The notes under the pieces were generated by a model. That model was not told where the DNA came from. It saw only the letters and a program-made list of their open reading frames with translations, and did no database searches. Positions 23,353 to 36,200 of a stretch of 64,000 bases of DNA are shown piece by piece. Made by a program: the position numbers and the translations under genes. The stretch covers positions 24,740,392-24,804,391 of the forward strand of contig CM057142.1 of assembly GCA_029964075.1 (NCBI GenBank). Direction: 5' to 3'. The stretch comes from Patiria pectinifera. Taxonomy: Eukaryota > Echinodermata > Asteroidea > Valvatida > Asterinidae. Numbering within the stretch: the first letter of the stretch is position 1; each line of letters opens with the position of its first letter.

Positions 23353-23737
23353 ATACTGAATACTTGTTGCTCAATAGTCTTGTCAAACTGGAAGACTTGC
23401 CTCAGTGTAATTACTGGCCAGTGTATTGTAAAGAAGATGCAAAATGTAGAAATTGGTGATGGATCATGGAAAGTCCTAATTTTGTCCTGGAATTTCATGG
23501 AATATATTCTAAGATTTGTGTGGGAACCCTGAGTAAGCCTCTCTCCACCCAGGCGTAAGGGGTGCTAGTCAGAAGTGCACAGGGACTACAGCCAAAATCA
23601 CAACATAACCAAATGCTGCTCAGTAAGAAGTTTTCCTGTGCGGTTAAGAGTGAAAGTTCTTTTTTATTAAATAGGCATAGCAGTGTTAACATTGCAGGGG
23701 TCAATTTCAGGAAACGCAACTCACAACTTGTCCCAGG

Positions 23738-24817
23738 ATCGATTTCACCAAACTTAAGATGCATACAACACATCCTAACTTCCTTAGCAACACTACTGAA
23801 CTTGTCTTAACTTAAGATTGGTCTAAGGGTCATCTAATGTCATGATTATGTGCATTAGTTTGTATCTCAAAATCAGTGCACTGTCTTTTCATTAAAGGCG
23901 AGTTTCGGCCTAAGGATGTATTTTCGCGACAGTTTCAAAGCTAATTCAACACAAGAGGAGGAAAACCACTGTAGAAACAGTTATGAAAGGAGTTTTGACA
24001 TGCGAGTAGTTTTAATAATAATTTATTTCTAACTTAATTATAACCCTAGACCTAAATAACAACATTACCGGTTCTCGATATAGAGGGATGAAACCGGGGA
24101 GCGATTTGGGCAATCATAATTAAGGGTATTAATTCAGTGGTTAACTGTGATTATGTAATGCTATATAAGGCCAAAAAAGTTTCCGGTTTCTGGTATGGAG
24201 CTTGCCCAAAAAGTGGTGCGGCGACGCGGCTTTTTTTTTTTTTTACCTGTTTTTTGCTTCAAATCCGGCTGATGACTGCAAATGGTGCCCGACTAAACTT
24301 AGATATAGGAGACCAGAGAGGCCACATAAAGCTTATTCTCGATCATAACCCCATCTAAAAACACATTAAAATTGTGCAGCAGCAGGATTCCAGTCAAACC
24401 AGTGAGTTTGGCGGGTTTGAGACTTCATCTTTCATTGAAAAAAAACCTTTTTTATTTTGCCGACGCGCATGGCTACGGCGACGTGCGCGCATACCAGAAA
24501 CCGGAGACTTTTTTTTTTGGCCTAAGCACACAATAATTTTTTTCCAGGTGAAACTTCATGTTCTATGAATATGCAGGAAAATTGATTTTGTGCATTTCTT
24601 ATCAACAACCATTTCCTCGAGCAGTAAAAACAAACATGAAACGGCAGTCAAATTGGCAATTGGGTCTTCGTTCAATAACAATTCCCTTAACCTGTATTTC
24701 CGTCACGTCTTGCTCAAGATGCCTTTAGTGAAATCGGTCTTAGAACGTATCTTAGCTAGGATCGATCTTTCAGCAGGGACTCGTCTTAAGTCCTGAGATG
24801 AGTTTTGTGAAATCGGC
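23738..24817. mobile_element. TIR element with ATCGATTTCAC ends, CCAGG target site (copy 1)
   Basis: CCAGG at 23733-23737 and 24818-24822 flanks an element starting ATCGATTTCACCAAACT and ending GTGAAATCGGC. CTTAAGA / TCTTAAG words are frequent near both ends. A GGCC MITE is nested at 24169-24522. Related copy at 41975-42619. Confidence 0.6.
24169..24522. mobile_element. GGCC-TIR MITE, TSD TAA (copy 3)
   Basis: TAA|GGCCAAAAAAGTTTCCGG and TCTGGTATGGAGC at the left. The right end is GCATACCAGAAACCGGAGAC then a T-run GGCC|TAA. It is nested in the 23738-24817 element. Confidence 0.85.
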
Positions 24818-25046
24818 CCAGGACAAATTGCATTTATATCAGATGTTTACACGGTCTCTGCCAATTGCAAACTGCTATAATTTTTGTTACATCTTGTTTT
24901 GGATATTGTCATTTCATTGGTCTAAAACTGCCACGTGTCCAGTCTAAAATGACTGGTTATTCATATGAACTGAGTTGCATATAATCATCTCATATACATC
25001 ACGTTGCATATATTCGCGTACATGAAGGGTGCATGTGTAGGGCTAG

Positions 25047-25523
25047 TCTTGGGCCAAGTGATCGATTTTAGTGATTTTAGTTAATGTTGCTCACGCACAA
25101 CTGTTTTTTACTTTCTCTCACTAACGTCTTGGGAATTTTGCAGGAATTTTGCAGGAATGGAGGCGTGGCCGTTATATGTAAATTAGACCGTTGATGTAAA
25201 TATTAATATCGTCAAACAAAACGGCAGCTTCCTATTTATACCTGTAGTCGCGCGTGGGTATCACCGAGTTGCATTAGCGAAGCTTGATCACCACACTTCA
25301 CAGTTGAATTTCCGCACATAGCACGTATATTTACAACCGCGCGACTGAACATAAACCATTTCGCGATCGCTGATTGATTCCCTAGAAAAGCTTAGGGAAA
25401 AGTTAAACCGCTACTATGAAATTCCAAAGACATTAGTACATGACGTGATGGTCTTATTATTGTGTCATTAAGAGGGCACACTATGCACGATCCGGTGTTG
25501 ATCACTAGCGTCTTGGGCCAAGA
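25047..25523. mobile_element. CTTGGGCCAAG-TIR element, CTAG flanks (copy 1)
   Basis: CTAG|TCTTGGGCCAAG at the left, CTTGGGCCAAGA|CTAG at the right. The internal sequence (TTTTTTACTTTCTC, GAAAAGTTAAACCGCT, GACATTAGT) recurs in 38358-38880. No coding frame. Confidence 0.65.
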
Positions 25524-26807
25524 CTAGTGTAGGACCCACGCACCTCAGAACTCCACCGTTCCAATCTCATGTCTGGCAGGACAGCTCACAGTAATCAAAA
25601 CTACTTACTCTGCAGTGATTTCATTTATTTTTTGATTAGAGATTTTAAATCTGTATCTTTGTAACTTATTGGCAAGATATAACAAAACAATTGTTGACTG
25701 CTGTGATGTGGCATATGTTGTTTTTAACCCCCTCAGGCGCATAGCATCCTCGGCGTCACTTTGTGTGTTGTGCACCCCTTGGGTATTAAATCCGCCATAT
25801 CTCACATCACAATAATAGAGGCTTAGACTACAGATCTCCAAGTAATCTCCAAGGTAATTTGTAGTAAATAAAATATGTTTTAAAAACTATTATAGTAATT
25901 TATCACAGAAGTAAGTACACATGTACTTTGTATGTTGTCATAATGACCAAATGGAACAGCGCCTTTTTGCTACAACACACCATGGAACAGGCTTCATGCT
26001 GTAGTGGGATGAGACCTGTGTGATTGCAGTGCATGTATTTCCTGTCACATAATATGGCAGTTGTGTCAACATCGGACTATTTGTAACATGTCTGCATTTT
26101 AGCCCATTTTGATGGACAGTTTAAATATACATGTACTGCGGCAGAAATATCGTTTTATGACTTTCATAAATTAAAAATTAAAAATGATTTTACTTTCAAC
26201 ATACCCATAAGTGTCCCTGTACTGTTTCTGCATTATAAAATTACCAATTAGTTTGTGTGACATTATTCATAGTTGTTCAATTTCAGTAAAATTTCTGTTG
26301 GACTTGAGTTTTCTTGTAACATTGGTATTGCTTTTTCCTGTACATGTACATGTACATAAGATTCACAGCACTGAACACTGCAACATCAAACTCTTAGCTA
26401 TTAAGACATCCCTTTGGCTACCATATTTAAATATAGTAAGCATTGGTGGCCAAGCTTCACTATAACAGATGATCGCTATTCCGATCAATTGTTTGTGGAC
26501 CCCACTGTGTTTGGCATAGCAAACATTTTGTCTTTGGTTTGATCATCCAACAAAGCTGTCTGAATCAACCACACAAATCAAGTGGTTTTTCTGTACATGA
26601 TATAAATTTAGCAAGGGTGATCCCTTGTTTGAACTTTTACTTTTAGTGATTGCACTGAACTAAATGAAACCTATAAAGTGGGGGGGGGGACCATAATGTT
26701 CCCTCATGAAACTTATTGTAATAGCTCCAGTGCACATTAGCTGATCAGCATGAAATCAGGTGCATTTTCCTAACTTTTATTGGGGTTCAATTAGTCTAGT
26801 AGGAAGA
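25524..26807. other. Intergenic, nothing recognised
   Basis: AT-rich, with scattered TACATGTA words and short G-runs. I see no exon, RNA gene or element ends. Confidence 0.4.
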
Positions 26808-27149
26808 TAGGGTTCCCATGCACCCCCTGGATATATTTTTTTAACCTACTTTTTTGTAATCCTCAAGGTGTCTCGTGAACGAATTTTGATGTTCTCAAGA
26901 TCAAATATTGTCCCATGGGGTTCATTTGGCGGCCATCTTGGATTTTGACGAAAATCGGTTATTTGACATAACTTTTGAACCAGGCATTATACCGTTAAGA
27001 TGAGTGAGCACGTACGTCTTAGGGGTAATTTGGGCATGGCGAATCGATATAACGTAATTATTTAATGATAGAAACAAGTTAAATACCTTAAAACTTATAA
27101 TTTGCACTCGGACTCTTGCAAAACAATAGACTACATGTATTCTAAACTC

Positions 27150-28003
27150 TTATCTCTCATGACAAACTACCGTCAGTGGGTATCAAATGTCATCATTCCC
27201 TTGCCTAAGAAAGGTGACTTATCTCTCATGACAAACTACCGGGGTATCTCACTCATGTCCATAGCTGCAAAAGTTTACAACAAAATTCTCTTGAACAGAA
27301 TACGTTCTTATACAGAGCCACTTCTGAAGAGCAACCAAGCCGGCTTCAGATCAGGACGTAGTTGTGCTCAGCAAATACATATCCTGAGGAGGATTATGGA
27401 AGGTTTCAAGGAATACCAACTCCCACTGACAGTCACATTCATTGACTTCAAGAAGGCCTTCGACTCCATTAACAGGACTGTTATGTTTGCCCTATTGCGA
27501 CATTACGGCATCCCTGAGCCCTTGGTTAACGCCATATCCAAGTTCTGTACAACAACTCAAGCAGTGCAGTCATGGTAGATGGAAGTATATCAGATCCATT
27601 CCAAGTAACAACTGGAGTTCTTCAGGGCGATGTTCTCGCTCCCTTCCTACATGTATTTATCATAATTGTTGACTACCTGTGGAAGGCGGCTTCGTCACAG
27701 CTCTCTAGGACTGCTACAGCAGCTGTAGATCTTGGTCTTACGATCAGTGTCACCAAGACAGAATAAATGACCCTAAATTGCAACCATCAGCCAACACTTG
27801 AAGTTTATGGCAGTCCCATCAGCCATGTGACTGACTTCAGATACCTGGGATCCATGATGGGATCCAGTGCTAGTGATCTGAAGAGGCAAAAAGCTCTGGC
27901 CTGGTCAGCATTTTGGAAATTGGAACACCTTTGGAGGAGCTGCTCCTTCCCCATTGAAGTATCCCATTGTATAGCACAGTGTCTCACCATTAGCCTCTCT
28001 TAA
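27150..28003 (+). pseudogene. LINE reverse transcriptase fragment, catalytic motif deleted
   Basis: Translates to IIPLPKKGDLSLMTNYRGIS, a GFRSGRSCAQQIHILRR block, FIDFKKAFDSI (palm motif A with its first Asp) and GVLQGDVLAP (motif B). It then jumps to GLTISVTKTE and the FRYLGSMM block. The stretch that should hold the YADD box (motif C) is missing, one in-frame stop ends the first block near 27576, and a 24-bp segment is duplicated (27149-27172, 27219-27242). This is a dead non-LTR retrotransposon; the motif set resembles RTE/CR1-type LINEs, but the clade is uncertain. Confidence 0.75.
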
Positions 28004-28479
28004 CCAAATACTACTGTCTGACTTCACGTGCCAACCCTATTTGTGCTGAATGGCAGAGGGTGTTGGGAGAGTCCCTCGTACTATAACAAGGTTGCTCCGG
28101 GTCGGTGGAGCTCGTTAGAATTGGTTGTAAGTCCACCTAGCATGCCTAGGAAACTCTGATCACAAACCCTACAAAGTTAAGGTTATAAAAGGAACGAACC
28201 TGTGTTCACTGGAACACAGGCTCGTCCTCTTTACCTTTTACTTTTTAGGGATTTTATCAAACCCTAGCAGGTAGAACTCTTAAGCCAGGGTAGGCATTCT
28301 GCCTAGGAGAAGGAAAACTGATCACAAACCCAGGTTGGTCGAGCTCGTTAAAGTCATGGTTGACAGTCTACCTCAATTTTTAGCCACTGCCCTGCGGACA
28401 GCCCTAGGAATGGTAAAGGGTAATACAAACCATTCCCTCGTAGCCAGTTACCAGTAAAGTGAAGCTCGTACCAAAAAAA

Positions 28480-30540
28480 GCCCCACCTCACCAAGATTAG
28501 TGTCACTGCAAATCACCACCTGCTGTATCAACAACCCAGAGAGGAATAAGCAGTTTGTTGACAGTCTTGGAGAGACTCTGGCAGAACTTACAGGCTGTGA
28601 TGTGAAATTCAAGTGGTTCCACCTGCGTGATGATTCACGACCTCGCCACTTCTTCCTACGGGAAAGGAGAACGTAGGAACGCTTACGAGCCAAATCCTTG
28701 CCAACAGAAGGCTCTCCTTGCCCAGCACAAAAGATGCTCTCAGGGCCGCAAGAGACCAGTGAGGAGACCATACGAGAAGGCTGTATTAAGGCATCATCAA
28801 GAAGGCAATAGGACCGAATATCTCAAAAATGGCAATGCCGAAGTCCAAGGCAGAAGAAGTTATCACTGATCAAAGAAAACAGCTGGAACATGGGTGGAAC
28901 ACTACCTTGAGCTGTATGCAACACAGAATGTGGTGAGAGATGCCGCCCTGGAAGCCAACCCAGGTATCCCACTATTCAGGTATCCCACCTGAAGTCCTAA
29001 AGAGCGGGGAACCAGCGTTGCTGTGACGACTTCATAAACTCCTCAGCCCCTGCTGGGAAATGGGTAACGTTCCGACATACGTGATGCAAATATCATCACC
29101 TTGTAGACAAACAAGGGCAACAGGTGCAATTGTAATACCTATCGCGGAATCTCTCTGCTCAGCTTTGTCGGTAAGGTCTATTCCGAGTCACAGTGTGGCT
29201 TCAGTGAAGGCAGATCCAGGAAAAGTGTCAGGAGCAGAAAATGCCACTCTATACTGACTTCATATAGACCTGACAAAGATTTTCGACCTGGTCAGCAGAA
29301 GTAGGCTCTTTAAACTGCTGCAGAAGATCAGCTGTCCCGCCCCTCCCAGGCTGCTGGGCATGGTAACATCCTTCCACTAGGGCATGCACAGCACAGTGTA
29401 CTTCAAATGTTCAACATCAGATGCCTTCCCAGTGAGAATTGGAGTAAAACAGGGCTGCATGTTGGCTCGCACTCTCTTCTGTATGTTCTACTCCATGCTC
29501 CTACAGTACGCTTTTGGAGACTGCACCAAGGGTGTCTATACATGCATACACAAGCTGATTTAACACTTCTTGCCTTCACTCCTACATTCGCAATCCTCAT
29601 CCGCGAACTGCTGTTTGCTGATGACACAGCGTTGGCTCCCACAATGAAGCCCAGCTCCAGCGGCTCATCGGTTGCCTGTCCCATGCCCGCAATCAGTTTG
29701 GGCCGACCATCAGCCTGAAAAAGACCAATGTCATGTCTCAGAACATATACAAAATGTACATTGTAGACCGCCCTCCTTCCATCACCATCAACGCACCTGC
29801 TCTTGAGGTGGTGGATACCTACATCGCTTCAGCCATCTCCACCACACAGTCTCTTGACACAGAGCTTAACAGCAGAATAGCCAAGGCCGCAGCTGTCATA
29901 TTAAACTAGACTGAGCAAGAGAGTCTGGAACAACCATCACGATGACTGTGCACACCAAGATTCAAGTGTGCCGGGCCGGTGTCCTCAGTTCACTCCTCCA
30001 TGGTTGTGAAGCCTCGACAACCTATGCCGGTCAGGAGAAGAGATCACTAAAACAGCTTCCACCTCCGATAGGACGCACCCTCTGTATAAGCTGGCATGAT
30101 CGAGTGACCAACACGGAGGTCGTAGGGCGTGCTGGTATCCCGAGCAAGTTTGCTCTCCTCAGCATTAGACGTCTTAGATGGCATCGGCCATGTCAAGAGG
30201 ATGGACTCAGGTCTGCTCCTAAAGGATCTCCTTTATGGAGACCCTATCTCCGCTATAAGGAAATCTGCAAGAGAGACCGGACGTCATCTGGAATAGGTTC
30301 CAACAGCTGGGAATGCATGGCAGACGACAGAGAATGCAGGAAGGTGTGAGATGGGCTGAAAATGCTAGCAATTATTTCCTGACTGACAAGGGAGCCAGAC
30401 GAAAGGAGCGGGCAGGTGCATTTCAGGCACCCTGATCCTTGACCTGAACTCGCCGTGGTACTGCCACTCAAGAGTGGGTCTTTACTGTCACACTATAGAA
30501 AGAGCGAAAGACATTGATCAATCTACTGACGTGATAGCTT
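28480..30540 (+). pseudogene. Second, heavily decayed LINE
   Basis: Short islands in shifting frames align in order with a LINE ORF: FTDSL-like linker text near 28550, ELLFADDTALAP (motif C, 29608-29643), FGPTISLKKTNVMSQNIY (about 29697-29750), VVDTYIASAISTTQSLDTEL (29806-29865), and the terminal zinc-knuckle-like CHSRVGLYCH (about 30464-30493). Numerous stops and frameshifts. It lies in the same orientation as the preceding fragment. Confidence 0.6.
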
Positions 30541-31004
30541 AGATGTGGTGTGCTACACCAGCGTCAGCCATGACGTAGTGACGCCGTAGTAGAAGTCCTA
30601 TTCCTGTGGAAAATTGGAAAAGACTAAAATGTCAGTAATTGTAATGGGCACAAATTATGAGGCATGAGTACACAAAGCAATAGTGAAGAGGAAATTGTTC
30701 TAAAAACAATTTTCATCTTGAGCGAGAAGTGGTAATCAATGACATTTCATCGCCACACTGAACGTCTAGACATCATAACTCATTATAATCAATTTCCTGA
30801 TGCTCTTCCACTATTGATCCTCCGCTTCCTCAACAGTTTTCTGCAGCAAGTCAATGAGTGAAGGGGATGGATAGGGCCGCATCACCATGCATACTGGCAT
30901 GATTAGACCGCAGTATATTTATGCTATGATTGTTGGTTCACTATCACCATTTCCAGCTAATACTACAAGATTAAGCCCACAGCTTAATTTGTCTTCCTAT
31001 GATC

Positions 31005-31372
31005 CCTAGTACAAAAGTTATGTCAAATAACCAATTTTCTTCGAAATCCAAGATGGCCGCCAAGATGGCCGCCAAATCATGCAAATAATGATTTCAATCG
31101 ATTCCTCTCGCCCAAATTACCCGGGAAAATGTGTTCATTTGTCTTACTATGATGCCTAGTTAAAAAGTTAAGCCAATTAACTGATTTTCGTTGAAATCCA
31201 AGATGGCCTCCAAGATGGCCGTCAAATTATAAAAATAACACTTCCAATCGATTCCTCACAACCAAATTACCCCGTAAAACATGTTAATTTGTCTTTCTAT
31301 GATGCCTGGTTCAAAAGTTATGTCAAATAACTGATTTTCGTCAAAATCCAAGATGGCCGCCAAATGAACCCC
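31005..31372 (+). repeat. 150-bp tandem repeat, about 2.5 units
   Basis: CCAAGATGGCC recurs at 31048, 31198 and 31348, with TATGATGCCTAG/TGGTTCAAAAGTTA and CAATCGATTCCTC in the same relative positions. A single related unit lies in the left arm (26915-27060), inverted. Confidence 0.75.
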
Positions 31373-31482
31373 ATGGGACAATATTTGATCTTGGGAACAT
31401 CAAAATTTGTTCACTAGACACATTGAGGATTACAAAAAAGTAGGTTAAAAAAAATATATCCAGGGGGTGCATGGGAACCCTA

Positions 31483-32986
31483 TATTCCTCCCCAACTAAA
31501 TATGGTACCAAAACAAAATCCTGTTTTTGACCGCAAATGGGCAATATAGAGTAGTCTTATTGTAGTCACTGCAGCTCAACCCAATGATGTCATATTGTAG
31601 AATACCAGCCAAACAACATTCCTGTCAAATTATAGGAAAATTGGCCTTCGAATACGGAAATTAGGATGAGACCCTAAATACCACGTCCAATGTACTGACA
31701 AGATTATGATTCTAAATAAAGCATGTATAATATTTAAGCGATGTAAATACCGGTATACTGGTGGGTCAAATTGTTTTGACTCACCCATCCACCCCAAATT
31801 TCGTTGTTTTTTTTTAATGCTGAATGACTCTTTAATATATAAATACACTGAAGAACAAAGTAATTTATGCTTCAAATTGAAGTAGATATTTTAGGTCAAT
31901 GGCTTTTCCAGGCTTCCAGCATGCAACTTTGCAGTTGAAACAGACAGAAATTGCCAAGCACACAAAACTTTGTACAATGTTTTCTAAGACACTATATTAC
32001 AAAAATTTAAAAAGAGTCATTGTTAGGATTAGCTTTTGCTGTGTCCAATGACAGACGATCTTGAAGAGGCCGCTGGGTATTTTAACTTGTTCCCCTTCTT
32101 CTTGTATTATTTTTTTCTATAACTTAAATTGAAAACTGAAAAGATTTTAAAAAAATTAACATTGACTATTTTGAATGGCCCCTAATGTTTTATTTTTGAT
32201 GGGTTCAAATCCTGGCTAATCCAGTGAAGACTAGGTTAGAATGGTCCAATATCTGATATCAACTTCTGGGTGAGAGAACTGCAGAGAAACACTTCATATA
32301 GTTACCACATACACTCAAAACCACATCAAATATAAAGAACTCGTGCTAGTTACCTTCTTCAATCCTGAAGAAAATCCAAAAACTGTAACATATCAAGGGC
32401 ACATGCTTTACTACATTGGCCATCAATCCACACGTATATTTCAGTGTAATAGTTGGCGACTGCTCTATGTTAGGGTTAGGGATAGGAATATGAGCAGTCG
32501 GAACATAGGGGTGTTGGAACATCCATGGGTGTGTGGGAACATACATGTAGGTGTGTCGGAAACATAGGTGTGTAACCTAATAGTCCAGCAGGCTGTAGCT
32601 TCCTAAGGCCTGCAGAATCCCCAAACCTGGTGGATTTTTAAAGATTTCGGAGGTTAAGGGAGAACATAAACCAAACGTGGCTGCTTGGACCCTCTCTGTT
32701 CAGTCTGATAAACAATAGCATGATGTGCCAATTGACTTCGCATGTTTTCTTAAGTAAATGTACAGCACACATACTTCATGGTACAATCCCTCCTCAGTAG
32801 GCCTACTGTAACATACCACCATCTACATGTTTGGATTCCTCCATCCAAATGCGCAAGAGTTGAAACTGGGGTAAAAAAAGAAAGAAAAAAAGGACACCGC
32901 ACTCTTTGGAAAATGGCCTAAATTGCACTGCATTGATAATAACAAATATCAATTTTGTCATGCATATGATGTCATGAACTCCATGG
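31483..32986. other. Intergenic; downstream of the PH-domain gene
   Basis: Unique-looking, AT-rich sequence with a (GGAACATA..GTGTG) short repeat near 32495-32570. No exon or RNA gene recognised. Confidence 0.4.
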
Positions 32987-33205
32987 TCATTGCAAAGAGC
33001 ATGTTTGTGATGTTCCACCTTGATGACTAGCAGCCTTGGCAAAGCAGATGGCCTGCATCCATTCCTTTAGCTCCTCCTGACCACCAGCCTGCAGGTAATA
33101 AGTCCTCCTGCTCTCGTTGGGCTTCAAACAAAACACAAATTGCTTTCGGTCGATATCTGCTTCGGCTATTTCCGTGCCACTCAGTGGAATTCTCTTGTCC
33201 AGATT
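32987..33205 (-). CDS. PH-domain gene, terminal exon
   Basis: Acceptor CTTCTTACAG, then NLDKRIPLSGTEIAEADIDR, later SRRTYYLQAGGQEELKEWMQ and a short tail to TGA (32989-32987). Contains the back half of the PH fold including the conserved Trp of the C-terminal helix. Confidence 0.85.
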   Translation of the reverse strand, partial: NLDKRIPLSGTEIAEADIDRKQFVFCLKPNESRRTYYLQAGGQEELKEWMQAICFAKAASHQGGTSQTCSLQ

Positions 33206-36200
33206 CTGTAAGAAGATGGTAGAGGTTTTGTTATTAAAATATACAGCTGTACATTCAGACAAGGACAGCAGCTAACGTGTTCCTGCATTTCTAATTGGTA
33301 GCCAAGCCAAGGCTCTGGGTGCTATTAAAGCCACCTAACAACTTTTCCTTCATTACAAAATATATCGCTGTTACAAATTAGGCTTGGGTGACTCGAACCT
33401 TTTTGGAATCAATTCCAATATTGTCCAGAAATCTCACTTTCATTTGGAATCGATTCCAAAGTTTACCTGGCAAAAATAACATTGGAAAAAATTCTATATA
33501 ATTACAATGTATAAAGAATGAGTCTATGTGAATACATATAGTGGTCATTGCTAATCAGGCCATTGAGATACATAATCTCTCTATAACCTTGACTATCTCC
33601 CTTGACTATCTCCCTTGACTTATATACTTATATTTTCCATATTTTCATACGTTATTTTTACTTCAAAATGAACATGTATCCTCTTCGAACTATATCAGTA
33701 TTCACTTTCCCCTTTTTTGACTGATGACGTCATTAAACTCGAAATAACTTGTACGTGTACATAAAATGTATACTTTTTTTTAAACAAAATAATTGGTTGT
33801 CATTGGAAAGGTTGAATTTTGTGATCCTTTGTTCTGACATAAAAATATTCATAGTTTAACTGGGCAGTGTTCAATGAAATAGTTGTCTGCCCGACCACCC
33901 TGCATTTGTAACACAAACGCAAACCTTTAGTTTCTTTATTTTTTCTCTTTTTCCGGACAATAAATCTCGGCAGGTTTTCTCCTAAACGGTTTACGGTATG
34001 AATTTGTAACTTTCAACATATATCGACCCATATCCCAAGTGGTGCATGACATCATAGGGTGAAAAATTAGAAGCGATTTCTGTTGGGAAAAAAACCCGAC
34101 CAACTTCTTTCACTTTTAACTCTTGAACATTTTGAACTTTTAACTCTTGAATTTGTGATCTGATGGACCATATCTTGATAAACATTTTTGATCGGAAGTC
34201 AAAGTTGTCTGACCATCCGTCCAAATTTTACTAAATCGCCCCATCATTTGATCCCTGTCTTATGACTGTTCGTAGCCCAAATAATTATATCCTTTACAAC
34301 TAAATAGAGTATGGTGTTCGTTTCTGTGAGGTTGCAGACGGTGTCTTGAGCAGCATTTCTCATTCCCTGGCACAAAACCGCTTGACCTTCACTTCCGGTG
34401 TTACCAGAAGTGCAATAAAACTATAGCCCTAACAGTCCTGAATCCTCCAATTTCAATACGATTTTGCATACCCCCTAGAGAGTTAGGGTTAATATAACTT
34501 GACAGTGGAAGCATTTTACTATAGACAAATAAATTATGGAAGTGTATGGCGAGGAATGCCAGACACAATTAAAAAATAGCATAATGACATCATCATCCGA
34601 GAGTGCCCTGTAGCGGCACATCAAAAAAAAAAAAATTATTTTTTAACTATGCGTCCAAATTTTACCAAATCACCCTGTTATATTCTTTGATTAACCACAG
34701 ATTACTTTGCAAGGTTTCAAATCATGACATAATCAGACCGGAAGTTACTTTAGGGAGAATTTGAAAATGATCATTTTTCTGTTTAATTGTATCATTTGAT
34801 CCCTGTCTTATGACTATGTTTGTAGCCCAAATAATGATAACTGTTACAATGTTGACCTTTAGACCCCTAATGCTGTGAGGTCATCAAACTGGAAGTTAGG
34901 TGTTATTAATACATACTTATATTTTCCATGTATCCTCTCAGAACTCAATCAGTTTTTGACTTCCCCTTTTAGTGATGACGTCATCAAACTAGAAATAACT
35001 TGTACGTGTACTCGTATCATAAAAGATGCATTTTTTGGTACAAAATAATTGGTTATACTGCATTCGTGATCCTTTGTTCTGACATAAATATATTCATAAC
35101 TTAACTGGGCAGTGTTTAATGACATACATGTAGTTGTCTGCCCGACCACTCTGCATTTGTAACTCAACAAACGCGAACCTCTCGTTCAAAACTGCATTTG
35201 ACCGAATATTCAAATATATGCTCCGATCAAGTTTACACGAGCCAGCTGCAACTGCGTGCCGCGCCAGTCAAAAGTTGCACACAAAATGCGTCACTTAAAA
35301 TGTGCATACAGCCACTGATGTTATTGGCCTCTGTAGTGTTTTGCGGTATTTTACTGTCAAAGGCTTTAACCGGCTAAAAGGATGAGAACAATGAACCTCT
35401 TTCATCAAAAAGTAACTGTCAACAAAAAGTGGCATCTGGCAATAATAGCTGCAACTTTATGATTATACGTGTAAATACATTCTGGCATGCACCTCGGAGG
35501 AAGCTGAAATTTCGTTTACACATTCCTTGTGTCCAGAATTACAAAGATGCTTGGTTTAGGAAAGGTAAATATGTCGATGGGCGAAGTATTTACAGAAAAT
35601 AAATCGTAGATCTACGCTTTCATCGAAACATCCTCAGTATAGTGCACTGCCGCTGTATGATGTCGTTTCAAAACTTCCTTACGCGCGCGCACCCATAGCA
35701 ACTGTGAGGCGTACGCGCGTCAGTCTCACGCGAAGGTGGTTGAGCGCATGTGCAGTGCTGTATTGTTACAAGCTGCCGTATGACTGTTGTAAATTTGGCC
35801 AATCATTGCCTCCCATGGGGCTGGATCAATGCTGGTTCAGGGACCATTTATTCGCTTGTTCTTTGTAGCCGGTCATTATCACTGTCAATGCCCGGCCACG
35901 TGATCGAGTCTCGACCAATCAGAAACCATCAACTCTCCAAGGTATTTATTAATTATAGTTAATGTTTAAGTGAATGTATTAATAATAACTCCTAACTTTC
36001 GGTTTTATGGCATCACAGCATTTTGAAGCCCAAGGTCAACATTGTATGGGTATCATTATTTTGTGATACAAACATAGTCATTAGACACGGATAAAATCAC
36101 GCATTTGAATTTTAAATAAAAATAAAACTGATCATTTTCAAAATCTCCCTACAATAACTTCCGGTGTGATGACATCATGATTCTGAAATCATGCAAAGTC

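Larger units (their letters stand above)
26810..31480. mobile_element. 4.7-kb inverted-repeat unit enclosing LINE debris
   Basis: About 175-bp arms at 26810-26990 and 31310-31480 are inverted copies: GGGTTCCCATGCACCCCC at the left, GGGGGTGCATGGGAACCC at the right, both continuing through AAAAAGTAGGTTAAAAAAA-type sequence to CCAAGATGGCCGCCAAAT. TA adjoins both ends, but weak similarity continues outward, so the exact boundary is uncertain. The interior holds two decayed LINEs and a 150-bp tandem repeat. Confidence 0.7.

Noticed and set aside
31005-31372. CRISPR-like array
   Set aside because: Units are 150 bp, contiguous, eukaryotic and contain no short repeat-spacer alternation.
35680-35960. 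CpG-rich patch as an exon or promoter
   Set aside because: No conserved peptide, no splice borders I could support and no clear core promoter elements.
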